Source of the DNA: an uncultured Campylobacter sp.
GTDB lineage: Bacteria > Campylobacterota > Campylobacteria > Campylobacterales > Campylobacteraceae
Direction: 5' to 3'
NCBI RefSeq assembly: GCF_937997405.1
Contig: NZ_CALKTL010000182.1
Coordinates: forward strand, 1 to 36,683
DNA: 36,683 bases
The position numbers and the translations under genes were made by a program. Numbering within the stretch: the first letter of the stretch is position 1; each line of letters opens with the position of its first letter. Positions 25,519 through 34,317 of this stretch are shown in pieces. The notes under the pieces are model-generated. The model was not told where the DNA came from. It did not search any database and saw only the letters and a list, made by a program, of their open reading frames with translations.

Positions 25519-28500
25519 TGTTTTCTAAATTTTTCATCAACCGCCCCGTTTTTGCCTGCGTCGTTTCGATCATCATCGTAATCGCGGGCGTTTTGGCTCT
25601 TAAAAATTCCTCGGTCGAGGAGTATCCGCAACTCACGCCGCCGCAAATCGTCGTTAGCGCTACATATAGCGGCGCGGATGCGCAAACGATCGCCGACGTC
25701 GTCGCAGCCCCTCTTGAAAACGCAATCAATGGCGTTGAAAATATGATCTATATGGAAAGCTCAGCAAGCTCCTCTGGTGACGTTCGTATCAACGTATACT
25801 TTCAAATCGGCACAAATCCAGCAGATGCAAAAGTCAATGTAAACAACCGCGTCACGCCAGCCCTTACACTACTTCCCGACGAGGTGCGCCGCTATGGCGT
25901 AACCGTCACCGAGCGTAGCAGTACGATGCTCGAAGTGCTTGCGTTTTACGATCCTAGCGAACAGATGGATGTCGTAGAGATGCAAAACTACGTAGCTATC
26001 AACGTCGTAGATGAGCTAAAGCGTGTACCGGGCGTCGGAGACGCTCAGGCCTTGGGTACGAAAGACTATGCTATGAGGATCTGGGTTAAGCCTGAGCTAC
26101 TTAAGAAATTTAACGTTACGACTGCCGAGATAATCGCCGCAATAAGTGAGCAAAACAGCCAATACGCCGCGGGTAAGATGGGCGAGCAGCCGATGAATTT
26201 GGGCAATCCCTACGTCTATGCGATCAAGCCTGAGGGTCGTTTAAAAACCGTCGAGGAGTTTGAAAATATCATCATACGCGCGCAAAAAGATGGGAATTTC
26301 TTGCGCGTAAAAGATGTCGCCGATGTCAAACTTGGCGGCGCAAGCTACAATATATCGGCGAAATTTAACGGTAAAGAGATGGTGCCTGTGCTTATCTTTA
26401 TGCAAAGCGGTGCCAACGCTCTAGCCGTAGTTGAAGCGGTAAATAAGCGTATAGACGAACTTAAACCAAATTTCCCAGGAGAGCTGACCTACGACGTCGC
26501 CTATGATACGACTAGCTTCGTAAAGGTCTCGATCGAAGAGGTCATTCATACTTTCATTGAAGCGTTAATTCTCGTCATCGTCGTTATGTATATGTTCTTA
26601 GGCAATCTTAGAGCAACGATCATTCCGACGCTTGCTGCGCCCGTATCGATCTGCGGCGCGTTTATCGGAATTTATGCCTTCGGATTTTCTATAAATTTAA
26701 TCACCCTTTTCGCACTCATCCTTGCTATCGGTATCGTCGTGGACGACGCCATCATTGTAATAGAAAACGTGGAGAGAATTTTGCACGAGGAGCCGGATCT
26801 TAGCGTCAAAGAAGCTACCACGAAAGCGATGGGCGAGATCGTGGCGCCCGTCATCTCGATCGTGCTCGTGCTCTCAGCGGTTTTCGTGCCGGTTGCGTTT
26901 ATGGAGGGCTTTACCGGGGTTATGCAAAGGCAATTTGCATTAACGCTCGTAGCCTCGGTATGTTTTTCAGGCTTCGTAGCCCTTACACTAACACCCGCAC
27001 TTTGCGCTCTAATCTTGCAAAAAAAGGAATCCGAGGCGTTTTTCTTTATAAGATGGTTTAATAATCTTTTTAGCATCTCAACTAAAATTTATGCCGCAGG
27101 CGTCGGCATGGTTTTGCGCCACGTACTAATCAGCCTCGTTTTTGTGGGCATCATCATCTATGCGATGGTGAAGCTTCTTGTACTCACTCCTAGCGGCCTG
27201 GTGCCTAACGAGGACAAAGGCTCGATTATGGCGATGACTACGCTTCCGTCTGCATCTACTCTACCTAGGACGGAAGCCGATCAGGATTTCATCGCAAGCA
27301 TCGCTAAAAAGTATCCAAACGTAAAAGATATAACCCAAATCACGGGATACGATATGCTAGCCGGAGCGCTTAGAGAAAATGCGGGAGCTTTTTTTATGAA
27401 GCTAAAAGACTGGAAAGATCGCCCGGGTGATGAAAATTCCAACTTCGCCTTAGCCGCCGCGCTAAACGGGCAGCTCTATGGCGCGGATCGCAACTCGATG
27501 ACTTACGTCGTTACGCCGCCGCCTATTATGGGTCTTTCGCTTACGGGTGGATTTGAGCTCTACGCGCAAAGCACGACTGGCAAGAGCTACGATGAAATTC
27601 GCGCCGATATGGATCGCGTAACTGCCAAAGCCAATCAACACCCCGCTTTAAAGCTCGTGCGAACGACGCTGGATACCGATTTCCCGCAGTATAAGCTCTA
27701 TATAGATAAAGAGAAGGTAAAAATGCTAGGCGTTAAGATAGCCGACATTTTCACCGTGCTAAATTCCACCATCGGGCAGTATTACATCAACGACTTTAAC
27801 CTTATGGGTCGCACGTTTAAGGTCTATATCCGCGCTACACAAAACTACAGAGACGATCCTAACGATCTAAAATCGCTCTACGTCCGCAGCGCTAGTGGCG
27901 ATCTGATACCGTTAAATTCTTTAGTGAGACTTGAGCGCTCGCTGGGTCCTGATTCCGTTAATAGATTTAACGCCTTCCCAGCAGCGCAGATTATGGGTGA
28001 GCCAAACACGGGTTATACCTCGGGTCAGGCGATTGCAGCGATCCAAGAGGTTATAAAAGAGGAGCTTCCTAGCGGATATTCTATCGGCTGGGCGGGCTCC
28101 GCGTATCAAGAGGTCAGCGAGACGGGCAAGGGCGCGCAGGCATTCGTATTCGGAATGATCTTCGTGTTTTTAATCCTGGCGGCTCAATACGAAAGGTGGC
28201 TCATGCCGCTTGCCGTGCTTACCGCCGTGCCGTTTTCGGTATTCGGAGCGCTCGTGTTTACATATTTCCGCGGGCTGAATAACGACATATATTTTCAGAT
28301 CGGACTTTTGCTTCTAATCGGTCTGGCGGCGAAAAACGCGATTTTGATCGTGGAATTTGCGATGAACGAGCACCTAAACAACCACCGCCCTATCGCTGAA
28401 GCTGCCGTAGAGGCCGCCAAGATGAGGTTCCGCCCTATCGTGATGACGAGCCTTGCGTTCGGTCTCGGCGTGCTTCCGATGGTTATCGCTACCGGCGCGG

Positions 28501-28676
28501 GCGCTGCTAGCCGCCACGCATTAGGAACCGGCGTCGTAGGCGGAATGCTCGCGGCATCTACTATCGCGATCTTTTTCGTGCCGCTGTTTTTCTACCTGCT
28601 CGAAAGCTTCAACGCTTGGCTTGATAGACGCGGCAAAAAAGTCCAAACTAACGAGGTGAACGATGAAAATAAATAA
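25518..28676 (+). CDS. cmeB: RND multidrug efflux pump CmeB
   Basis: A 1052-residue HAE1-family inner-membrane proton antiporter, the drug-binding part of the CmeABC pump. TM1 starts MFSKFFINRPVFACVVSIII; two large periplasmic loops follow TM1 and TM7. The proton-relay Asp pair is in TM4, GIVVDDAIIVIENVER (near residues 405-420), and the TM10 Lys lies in GLAAKNAILIVEFA. Length is the family norm and no damage is visible. It exports bile salts, dyes and many antibiotics in C. jejuni. Start overlaps cmeA's stop, and its last 14 bases overlap cmeC, so the three genes form one transcript. Confidence 0.95.
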   Translation: MFSKFFINRPVFACVVSIIIVIAGVLALKNSSVEEYPQLTPPQIVVSATYSGADAQTIADVVAAPLENAINGVENMIYMESSASSSGDVRINVYFQIGTNPADAKVNVNNRVTPALTLLPDEVRRYGVTVTERSSTMLEVLAFYDPSEQMDVVEMQNYVAINVVDELKRVPGVGDAQALGTKDYAMRIWVKPELLKKFNVTTAEIIAAISEQNSQYAAGKMGEQPMNLGNPYVYAIKPEGRLKTVEEFENIIIRAQKDGNFLRVKDVADVKLGGASYNISAKFNGKEMVPVLIFMQSGANALAVVEAVNKRIDELKPNFPGELTYDVAYDTTSFVKVSIEEVIHTFIEALILVIVVMYMFLGNLRATIIPTLAAPVSICGAFIGIYAFGFSINLITLFALILAIGIVVDDAIIVIENVERILHEEPDLSVKEATTKAMGEIVAPVISIVLVLSAVFVPVAFMEGFTGVMQRQFALTLVASVCFSGFVALTLTPALCALILQKKESEAFFFIRWFNNLFSISTKIYAAGVGMVLRHVLISLVFVGIIIYAMVKLLVLTPSGLVPNEDKGSIMAMTTLPSASTLPRTEADQDFIASIAKKYPNVKDITQITGYDMLAGALRENAGAFFMKLKDWKDRPGDENSNFALAAALNGQLYGADRNSMTYVVTPPPIMGLSLTGGFELYAQSTTGKSYDEIRADMDRVTAKANQHPALKLVRTTLDTDFPQYKLYIDKEKVKMLGVKIADIFTVLNSTIGQYYINDFNLMGRTFKVYIRATQNYRDDPNDLKSLYVRSASGDLIPLNSLVRLERSLGPDSVNRFNAFPAAQIMGEPNTGYTSGQAIAAIQEVIKEELPSGYSIGWAGSAYQEVSETGKGAQAFVFGMIFVFLILAAQYERWLMPLAVLTAVPFSVFGALVFTYFRGLNNDIYFQIGLLLLIGLAAKNAILIVEFAMNEHLNNHRPIAEAAVEAAKMRFRPIVMTSLAFGLGVLPMVIATGAGAASRHALGTGVVGGMLAASTIAIFFVPLFFYLLESFNAWLDRRGKKVQTNEVNDENK

Positions 28677-30120
28677 TGCTCTTTTAAGCGCCTTGACGCT
28701 TGGAATTTTACTTTGCGGCTGCAATTTCAAGCCCGTTACGCCGCAAAAGCAAACCGGCTTTAAGGCGGATTACGCAAGCACTAACGTTAGCACGCAGTGG
28801 TGGAAAAGCTTCAACGATCCGCAGCTAAACGCCCTGATCCAAAGCGCGCTGGAGCAAAATTCCGACCTGCAAACCGCACTGAATAACGTCGAGTATGCGC
28901 GCGTAAATTTGGGACTGAATAAGCTAGAATATTTGCCGAACGTAAATTTAAGCGGCAGCGCAGTACGCCAAAATAATTTCGGCAACCGGCCCGATCGCAA
29001 CTCCCATGGCTCGTATCAGATCGGCGCCGTGCTAAGCTACGAGATCGATTTTTGGGGGCGCGTGCGCAACAGCGTAGATTCGGCGCGATCGCGATTTAAT
29101 GCGACGAAATACGACTACGAAACCGCCAAAAATACGATTACTAGCACGGTTGCGACGACCTATTTTACGCTACTAGCACTAAAGCAGCAGGAGAAAATTT
29201 TAAAAGACAGCCTAAAAAGCTATCAAGATACGCAAAACTACCGCAAAAAGCAGCTCGATGCAGGCGCAGTTAGCGAGATCGTATTTTATCAGGCCAAAGC
29301 CGCGGTCCAAAGCGCCGAGGCAAGCCTCATAAGCGTGCAAAATCAGCTCTCCGCGGCTCAAACTTCGCTAAATATCCTAACGGGCAAGAGCTACGATGAA
29401 ATTTTACGCGGTACGGCGCAGACCGCCGCGAAAATGCCTAGCGCGCCGCAGATCCCAAGCGGAATCCCAAGCGACGTGATCCTACATCGCCCCGACGTCG
29501 CAAGCTCGCTCGAAAATCTGCGCTCGAGCAACTTCTTAGTAGGCGTCGCCAAGGCAGGCTACTTCCCTACCTTCTCGCTTACCGGCTCGGCGGGATACAC
29601 AAGCGGCGAGTTCGACAGGCTGTTTACCGCAAGCGCGAGCACGTGGAGCATCGGCGGCTCGCTCGTAGGGCCGCTACTTGACTTCGGCCGCCAAAAAAGG
29701 CGCGTAGAGCTTGCAAATTTAGAGCAAAACGCGAGCTTCATCGCATACGACAAAGCTCTTAAAACCGCTTTCGGCGACGTTCGCGACGCGCTTGTAGGCG
29801 TGCAAAACGCCAAACTAAGGCAGGCAAGCCTCGCCAATCTCGTCGCTTCGCAGAGCAAAATTTATTCAAACGCCTCAAGCAGGTATCAGGCGGGCTACAG
29901 CGACCATCTGGAGTTTTTGGATTCGCAGCGAAACCTACTTAGCGCGCAGCTAAATAAAGTGCAGGCAGATCTTGACGTGCTAAGCGCGACGGTAAACGCC
30001 TACAAGGCGCTCGGCGGCGGCTTTAGTATAGAAGATAGCGAAATAAAGGCGCTTTTAGGCGCCGAGCAGGACGTGCAGCCCAATATGTCCACCTTCCCGA
30101 AGGATAGAATTTTTAATTAG
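28663..30120 (+). CDS. cmeC: Outer-membrane efflux channel CmeC (TolC/OprM family lipoprotein)
   Basis: A 485-residue outer-membrane factor with lipobox ILLCGC (C20). It has the two OEP repeats of the NodT/OprM group: QWWKSFNDPQLNALIQSALE near 45-64, SYEIDFWGRVRN near 124-135, and in the second half PLLDFGRQKRRVELA plus SSRYQAGYSDHLEFLDSQRN. It forms the exit duct of the pump. The ATG lies within the end of cmeB with GAGGTG before it. Two hairpins follow the stop. Confidence 0.94.
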   Translation: MKINNALLSALTLGILLCGCNFKPVTPQKQTGFKADYASTNVSTQWWKSFNDPQLNALIQSALEQNSDLQTALNNVEYARVNLGLNKLEYLPNVNLSGSAVRQNNFGNRPDRNSHGSYQIGAVLSYEIDFWGRVRNSVDSARSRFNATKYDYETAKNTITSTVATTYFTLLALKQQEKILKDSLKSYQDTQNYRKKQLDAGAVSEIVFYQAKAAVQSAEASLISVQNQLSAAQTSLNILTGKSYDEILRGTAQTAAKMPSAPQIPSGIPSDVILHRPDVASSLENLRSSNFLVGVAKAGYFPTFSLTGSAGYTSGEFDRLFTASASTWSIGGSLVGPLLDFGRQKRRVELANLEQNASFIAYDKALKTAFGDVRDALVGVQNAKLRQASLANLVASQSKIYSNASSRYQAGYSDHLEFLDSQRNLLSAQLNKVQADLDVLSATVNAYKALGGGFSIEDSEIKALLGAEQDVQPNMSTFPKDRIFN

Positions 30121-30170
30121 CTTTAAATTTACGGGCGGCGCAAAATTTTAAAATACCCGTAAATTCAAAG
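30121..30170 (+). terminator. Long hairpin directly after cmeC
   Basis: Arms 30121-30135 and 30156-30170 pair over 15 bases with one mismatch, beginning right after the cmeC TAG. No T-run follows, so it may protect the 3' end rather than terminate. Confidence 0.45.
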
Positions 30171-30188
30171 CGCAGCTCGGCTTTTACG

Positions 30189-30226
30189 GCGCAAGCGGAT
30201 CGTTAAAAAATCTGCTTGCGCTTTTT
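30189..30226 (+). terminator. Rho-independent terminator of cmeABC
   Basis: A 12-bp stem (30189-30200 with 30210-30221, one G-U wobble) with a 9-nt loop is followed by TTTTT. Classic intrinsic terminator shape. Confidence 0.85.
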
Positions 30227-30497
30227 AAATTTAGCCCTGCGGCGAGCGGCAAATTCCAATTTCAAAGATAATCTAAATTTTAAAATATCCGTAGCAAGGT
30301 GAAATCGCCGTTCGGCTAGGAAGCGCAAAACGGCCGGGCTTCGTGGCGTGGTAGAATTTCTAGGCAGCACGGCGAAATTACAAGCAGCTCGATAAAATTC
30401 CAAACGCTGCGGTAAAATTCTAAGCGCTGCGTTTTAAATTTAAAGGCAAAACGGATTGCGCGCCAAAACGGAATTTGGCAAAATTTTAGATTTTCGC

Positions 30498-30503
30498 TAT
30501 AAT
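30498..30503 (+). promoter_or_regulatory. -10 element for tRNA-Ser
   Basis: TATAAT in GCTATAATCGCG, 15 bases before the mature tRNA 5' end. Confidence 0.6.
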
Positions 30504-30518
30504 CGCGACTTTTAATTT

Positions 30519-30606
30519 AGATGGGTGTCCGAGCGGTTGAAGGAGCACGCCTGGAACGCGTGTAAAGTGCAAGCTTTCGAGGGTTCGAATCCCTTCCCAT
30601 CTGCCA
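30519..30606 (+). tRNA. tRNA-Ser(GGA)
   Basis: A full cloverleaf can be folded: acceptor AGATGGG (30519-30525) with CCCATCT (30596-30602), discriminator G and encoded CCA (30604-30606). The anticodon stem CACGC/GCGTG encloses loop CTGGAAC, anticodon GGA, reading UCC and UCU. A long variable arm confirms the serine class, and the T arm has AGGGTTCGAATCCCT. No integrase or duplicated 3' end is near it. Confidence 0.95.
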
Positions 30607-30836
30607 CTATCTTAAAATTTCATCCCCGCAAAGCTCTGAAATTTCGCTTTCCCACTCGACGTAAATTTTATAAATTTAAAGCCAAAATTCCATTGCCGCC
30701 ACAAATTTAACGATCAAAGATAAAATTTCCTCCACCGAAAATCAAACCCCAAAGCCGCCTAAATTCTATCTCTGCGCCTGCTGTTTACCGATATTGCGCT
30801 AAAATTCCCTTTAAATTTTACTTTGAAGGAGATAAA

Positions 30837-31790
30837 ATGAGTAAAGAAAAAAGTTGCGCCTGTGCGCACGCAAAATCCCAAAACGTAACCGACGCACCCG
30901 GCAACAACACCGTATTTATGATCTGGCGCTTTGGTGCAGACAAGACCGCCTGCAAAAAGGCTTTCGAGGGCCTTTGCGCTCTGGTAATAAATTTAAACAA
31001 GACCGCCGTTACGAGATTCGGCGCGGCTAGCGAAACAAGCTGCGTGCTGGGCGTGGGCTTTGAGGCGTGGAAAATGCTCGGCTTGCCGAAGCCTTTGCCG
31101 AAGGAGTTAAAGAATTTCGAAGAGATTAGAGGCGATAAACACGCTGCGCCCGCCACCGGAGGCGATATCCATATCCACATCAGAGCGGCGAATCAAGCCG
31201 TTTGCTACGATATGGCAAGCGAGATCAGAGCCGCGCTAAAGGACGTCGCGACGTGCGAGGAGGAGATCTGCGGCTTTAAATACTACGACGGGCGCGCTAT
31301 CATCGGCTTTGTGGACGGCACCGAAAACCCGCAGGGCGCAGATCGCGACTTTTTCGCCAAGGTAGGCGACGAGGACGCGGCGTACAAGGGCGGTAGCTAT
31401 CTTTTTACGCAAAAATATATCCACGATATGAGCGCGTGGAACGCCGCGGGCGTAGCCGAGCAGGAGCGCGTCATCGGCAGATCCAAGCAAAACGATATCG
31501 AGATGAGCGAGGAGATTAAGCCTAGCAACTCTCACTCCGCCGCAGCCAACGTAGGCGACGACAAAAAGGTCGTGCGCGGCAATATGCCGTTTATGCAGGG
31601 CGGCGAGACGGGAACCTACTTCATCGCCTACGCAAGCACCTTCAGTACGCTGGAGCTGATGCTTGAGAGTATGTTTATCGGCCGCCCGCGGGGCAACTAC
31701 GACCGCCTACTGGATTTCAGCACCGCAAAGACGGGCGCGCTCTTTTTCGCTCCGACCTTCGATATGCTGCAGGCTTATAGCGCAGAGTAA
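30837..31790 (+). CDS. Dye-decolorizing (DyP-type) heme peroxidase
   Basis: A 317-residue class B-like DyP peroxidase, close to the YfeX group in length. The distal GxxDG motif is GFVDGTENPQG with D160; the proximal heme ligand is probably H233 (SNSHSAAAN) and the distal Arg R247 (VVRGNMPF). It oxidises dyes and phenolics with H2O2; the physiological substrate is unknown. No Tat or Sec signal is present and no encapsulin gene or C-terminal targeting tail is seen, so it is cytoplasmic. AAGGAGA lies 6 nt before the ATG. The N-terminus has a Cys-rich SCACAH stretch of unknown meaning. The next gene begins 28 bases on. Confidence 0.92.
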   Translation: MSKEKSCACAHAKSQNVTDAPGNNTVFMIWRFGADKTACKKAFEGLCALVINLNKTAVTRFGAASETSCVLGVGFEAWKMLGLPKPLPKELKNFEEIRGDKHAAPATGGDIHIHIRAANQAVCYDMASEIRAALKDVATCEEEICGFKYYDGRAIIGFVDGTENPQGADRDFFAKVGDEDAAYKGGSYLFTQKYIHDMSAWNAAGVAEQERVIGRSKQNDIEMSEEIKPSNSHSAAANVGDDKKVVRGNMPFMQGGETGTYFIAYASTFSTLELMLESMFIGRPRGNYDRLLDFSTAKTGALFFAPTFDMLQAYSAE

Positions 31791-31817
31791 ATTTAGCTTT
31801 AAATTTAAAGGCGCGCG

Positions 31818-32432
31818 ATGTTTTGCGATCTAAGCCCGTATCAAAGCAGGCGCTGTAAAGAGATCATAGAGGGCAAAGTCAAAAATAGTGAAAACGTCAG
31901 GGGTCTGATAGAGTTCATAGACGCTAAATTTAAAACTCGAGTAATCAGCGCGTTTTACGGCGCGGGCAGGGACTCGGCGTGGCTTAAGATCGTGCTTCGC
32001 TTCGATAAAGATGCCGCAAAAATTACTGATAAAAAGTGCATCGAGCACTACCTTGCCCGCACGCCGCTTTTCGAGAAACTAAACGGACTTAAGAGCTTTT
32101 ATATCTCGGTCGAGTCCTTCGAGTCGCAGATCCGCACCGATCTGATCCAAGGCGCGGTAGAGGAGCTGCTGCGAAACCGAAACGAGCTTTTAGCGCCGCT
32201 TAAAATTTGGTATATCGCAGCGGTGTCCGACGCGCCCGTAGTTTTTTATTTAACGAGACAAGACGCGGCACGCCGCGAAGGGGGCGGAAAGATAGAGCGG
32301 CTGATAAGAAATTTTATAGAGAAAGCGCAGGACGCTAAATATCTGAGCCACATGGAATTTAAGCTGTTTTTTGACAGCAAGGAGTTCGTGGATCTTGAGT
32401 GCGGCGGAAATTTGTTCTATTATTTTAAATAA
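31818..32432 (+). CDS. Hypothetical protein
   Basis: A 204-residue soluble protein without signal peptide or membrane segment; I do not recognise it. It is mixed alpha/beta in appearance, rich in Lys, Glu and Phe, with WLKIVLRF and FESQIRTDLIQGAVEELL as its most regular parts. AAAGG precedes the ATG by about 6 nt. It lies just downstream of the DyP gene and may share its transcript; the spacing of 28 bp allows this. Codon use is like the neighbours. Downstream are two decayed small genes. Confidence 0.6.
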   Translation: MFCDLSPYQSRRCKEIIEGKVKNSENVRGLIEFIDAKFKTRVISAFYGAGRDSAWLKIVLRFDKDAAKITDKKCIEHYLARTPLFEKLNGLKSFYISVESFESQIRTDLIQGAVEELLRNRNELLAPLKIWYIAAVSDAPVVFYLTRQDAARREGGGKIERLIRNFIEKAQDAKYLSHMEFKLFFDSKEFVDLECGGNLFYYFK

Positions 32433-32452
32433 AATTTTGCAAAGGAGCGAAA

Positions 32453-32756
32453 ATGGATGCGAAGCTTTACAGAAGGTAACGCAGCTCTCGCGGGGGCTTG
32501 AAGAGGGCGGCGTGCAGAGCCTAAAAGCAGCACTTGAGGGCGAAGGCGACGAGGTTAGCAAGACGCAAGCTCGCGTGATCTTAGGCGAATACTTCGTGAT
32601 GAAGGGGATTTCGCGCAGGCTAAGGAATATCTAGGGCCCGTGGCGCAAGGCGCCTAGCGACTGCGGGATCAATACGATGACCTGCTGGATGATGAAATTT
32701 GCAGAGCCGATATGCTTTTAGATATGATCGAGCGCTTCGGGTTTTTGGCGGAATAA
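32453..32756 (+). pseudogene. Decayed small gene of unknown family
   Basis: AAAGGAGC precedes ATG 32453. The start MDAKLY soon goes out of frame; in a second frame VTQLSRGLEEGGVQSLKAAL continues to RVILGEYFVMKG, and a third carries GDFAQAKEYLGPVAQGA, a TAG, then RLRDQYDDLLDDEICRADML and a final LAE-stop at 32756. Joined, this is about 100 residues with a TPR-like GDFAQAKEYL helix. At least two frameshifts and one nonsense codon are needed, so no full product is made. Confidence 0.6.
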
Positions 32757-32824
32757 AACGGCTCGCGATATGCGGCGGCACAATAAGCGTCGCGGCGGCG
32801 ATAGAATTTTAAGATCGAAGCGAA

Positions 32825-33116
32825 ATGTCGAAATACTCATTTGAAACTATAGAGTGGATGCTGCTAAATGCGTCCTTGAGGGCGGCGAGCCCGAGCTTAG
32901 CTTTCGCCTACGCGGCGCAGAGTATATGATCATCGCCTACGCCGATCTCGCTGCTCATTTCAAAGATGCGCGGACGAGGCGGGTGCAAATGCAAGCGGCG
33001 AGCGGTATTTCGCTACGCTGCGAGAGCTCTACGGCGCGCCGCAGATAGACGGACGCTCGCTAAAAGAGCTCTGGAGCGAGGTGGATGATTTTTATTGCTT
33101 TGATTTTGAACTATAA
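32825..33116 (+). pseudogene. Second decayed small gene of unknown family
   Basis: ATG 32825 reads MSKYSFETIEW and then leaves frame. The next frame gives DAAKCVLEGGEPELSFRLRG, AEYMIIAYADLAAHFKDAR, and a third DEAGANASGERYFATLRELY followed by GAPQIDGRSLKELWSEVDDF to a TAA at 33116. The pieces join into one chain of about 97 residues of protein-like composition. I do not recognise the family. Together with the preceding remnant this marks a degraded stretch of hypothetical genes. Confidence 0.55.
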
Positions 33117-33313
33117 GACCTCGAAATTTTATTCAGCGGTGCGGCAAGCGTACGCGGTACTGATAAATTTGAACTAAATAAAATTTTGAAAGGACGCAGA
33201 CGGGCTCTGCTTGGGATTGCATCGCTAAGGCGTGCGGCGAGGTCGGCAAATTTAGCGCCGCAAAACGCCCGAGCCACTAGCGGTAAAATTTAAAACAGGA
33301 GCAAAAAAATTTA

Positions 33314-34045
33314 ATGAAAAATTTTAACGATGAGCCGCAAAAGTCGCAAAAGCTGCAGCAGTCGCAGCCTAGGCAAGACGCCGAGCGCGGAAATCCGCCG
33401 CAATTTGACAATAAATCCCTCGTCGTCAAAGACTACAACATAATAGTATTCTTTATTTATAATATATTCTTCGCCCCCTTGGCGGTACCGGTGTTTCTGT
33501 ATATAGGGGATATTTTCCCATACTATACGCCGTTTGTTCCTGTAGTATTCGCCGTCGTGTCTTATCTCAACAGCGCCCATACGCGCTTTGTTCATTTGAC
33601 GAATAGGGGCATTAACTACGTTAACAAGGGCAAAATCACGAAATCTATAAAATTTGATGAGATATCACTCATAAAGCTCACCGCTACGCCGCTATTCGGA
33701 CATATCGTGCCCGCTAGAAATTCCGCAGGCATTGTGCTTTCGTTCATCGTGATAGGCGTTGCGTTTACCGGATTTTTACAAAGCCTTAGAGGATTTATAA
33801 TTTTTATTATGAGCCTGACGGCATTGATTTTGCCATTTTTCATCTCTAAGCTGATTTTTTCAAAGATCACGGAGGGGAAATTTAACTTCCGTGCGATCGA
33901 TACTTTGATCATCTATGACGGAAAGGGCGGATTTATCAGTTTTATGATGAGTGCGGCGGACTTTGAAAGAGTTTGCCGCTACATGCTAAAAGAGCGGCAG
34001 ATTAGCCCGTCAAAATTTCAAAAGCAGTTTGTGATATTTCAATGA
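33314..34045 (+). CDS. Hypothetical membrane protein
   Basis: A 243-residue protein with a polar, Gln-rich N-terminal tail (about 1-38), two membrane segments near 43-64 and 67-85, a soluble stretch with NRGINYVNKGKITKSIKFDE that recalls bacterial PH-like domains, two more membrane segments near 138-158 and 162-180, and a soluble end with LIIYDGKGGFISFMM. Function unknown. AGGAG lies 12 nt before the ATG, longer than usual, so initiation may be weak; no better start is available. Its G+C content is visibly lower than that of the genes around it, which may point to a different origin. Confidence 0.65.
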   Translation: MKNFNDEPQKSQKLQQSQPRQDAERGNPPQFDNKSLVVKDYNIIVFFIYNIFFAPLAVPVFLYIGDIFPYYTPFVPVVFAVVSYLNSAHTRFVHLTNRGINYVNKGKITKSIKFDEISLIKLTATPLFGHIVPARNSAGIVLSFIVIGVAFTGFLQSLRGFIIFIMSLTALILPFFISKLIFSKITEGKFNFRAIDTLIIYDGKGGFISFMMSAADFERVCRYMLKERQISPSKFQKQFVIFQ

Positions 34046-34217
34046 AAGAGCCTATTAAACGATATCGGCGTTAAAATTTAAAAAGTCGTTTCGGCTTCTT
34101 AAATTGGTTTCAAGTTAAATTTGGGCGTAAATTTTATAATTTCGCATACGTTAAAATTTTACGGCTTGCGCACGCTAAAATTTTACAGCGCGCAGTACGA
34201 AATTTTAAGACGCGCGG

Positions 34218-34238
34218 CGCGAAATTTGAAATTTCGCG
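34218..34238. repeat. 21-bp palindrome in AT-rich spacer
   Basis: Two perfect 10-base arms, CGCGAAATTT and AAATTTCGCG, around a single G. It lies in a spacer built of repeated AAAATTTTAC and GCGCGC pieces (34120-34300) between convergent genes. Confidence 0.6.
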
Positions 34239-34267
34239 AAATGCCCTAAATTTCAAAAAATTTTACG

Positions 34268-34309
34268 AAATTTCGCGGAGCCCTGAAATTTGAAAAGCTC
34301 CGCAAATTT
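34268..34309 (-). terminator. Hairpin after the TonB-receptor gene
   Basis: GCGGAGC (34275-34281) pairs with GCTCCGC (34297-34303), and flanking AAATTT blocks extend the stem to 13 bp with one bulge. It begins 9 bases past the receptor's stop. No strong T-run follows on the minus strand. Confidence 0.5.
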
Positions 34310-34317
34310 AGCTCACG

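Noticed and set aside
25518..28676. Possible unusual RND subclass
   Set aside because: Length, TM4 Asp pair and gene order are those of ordinary CmeB/AcrB-type pumps.
30519..30606. tRNA-Ser as an integration site for a genomic island
   Set aside because: No integrase gene and no second copy of the tRNA 3' end were found downstream.
30525..30710. 61-codon frame over the tRNA gene
   Set aside because: It starts inside the acceptor stem of tRNA-Ser and is a chance translation of it.
34100..34310. CRISPR-like repeats in the AT-rich spacer
   Set aside because: The repeated AAAATTTTAC pieces are short, irregular and without constant-length spacers; no cas genes are present.
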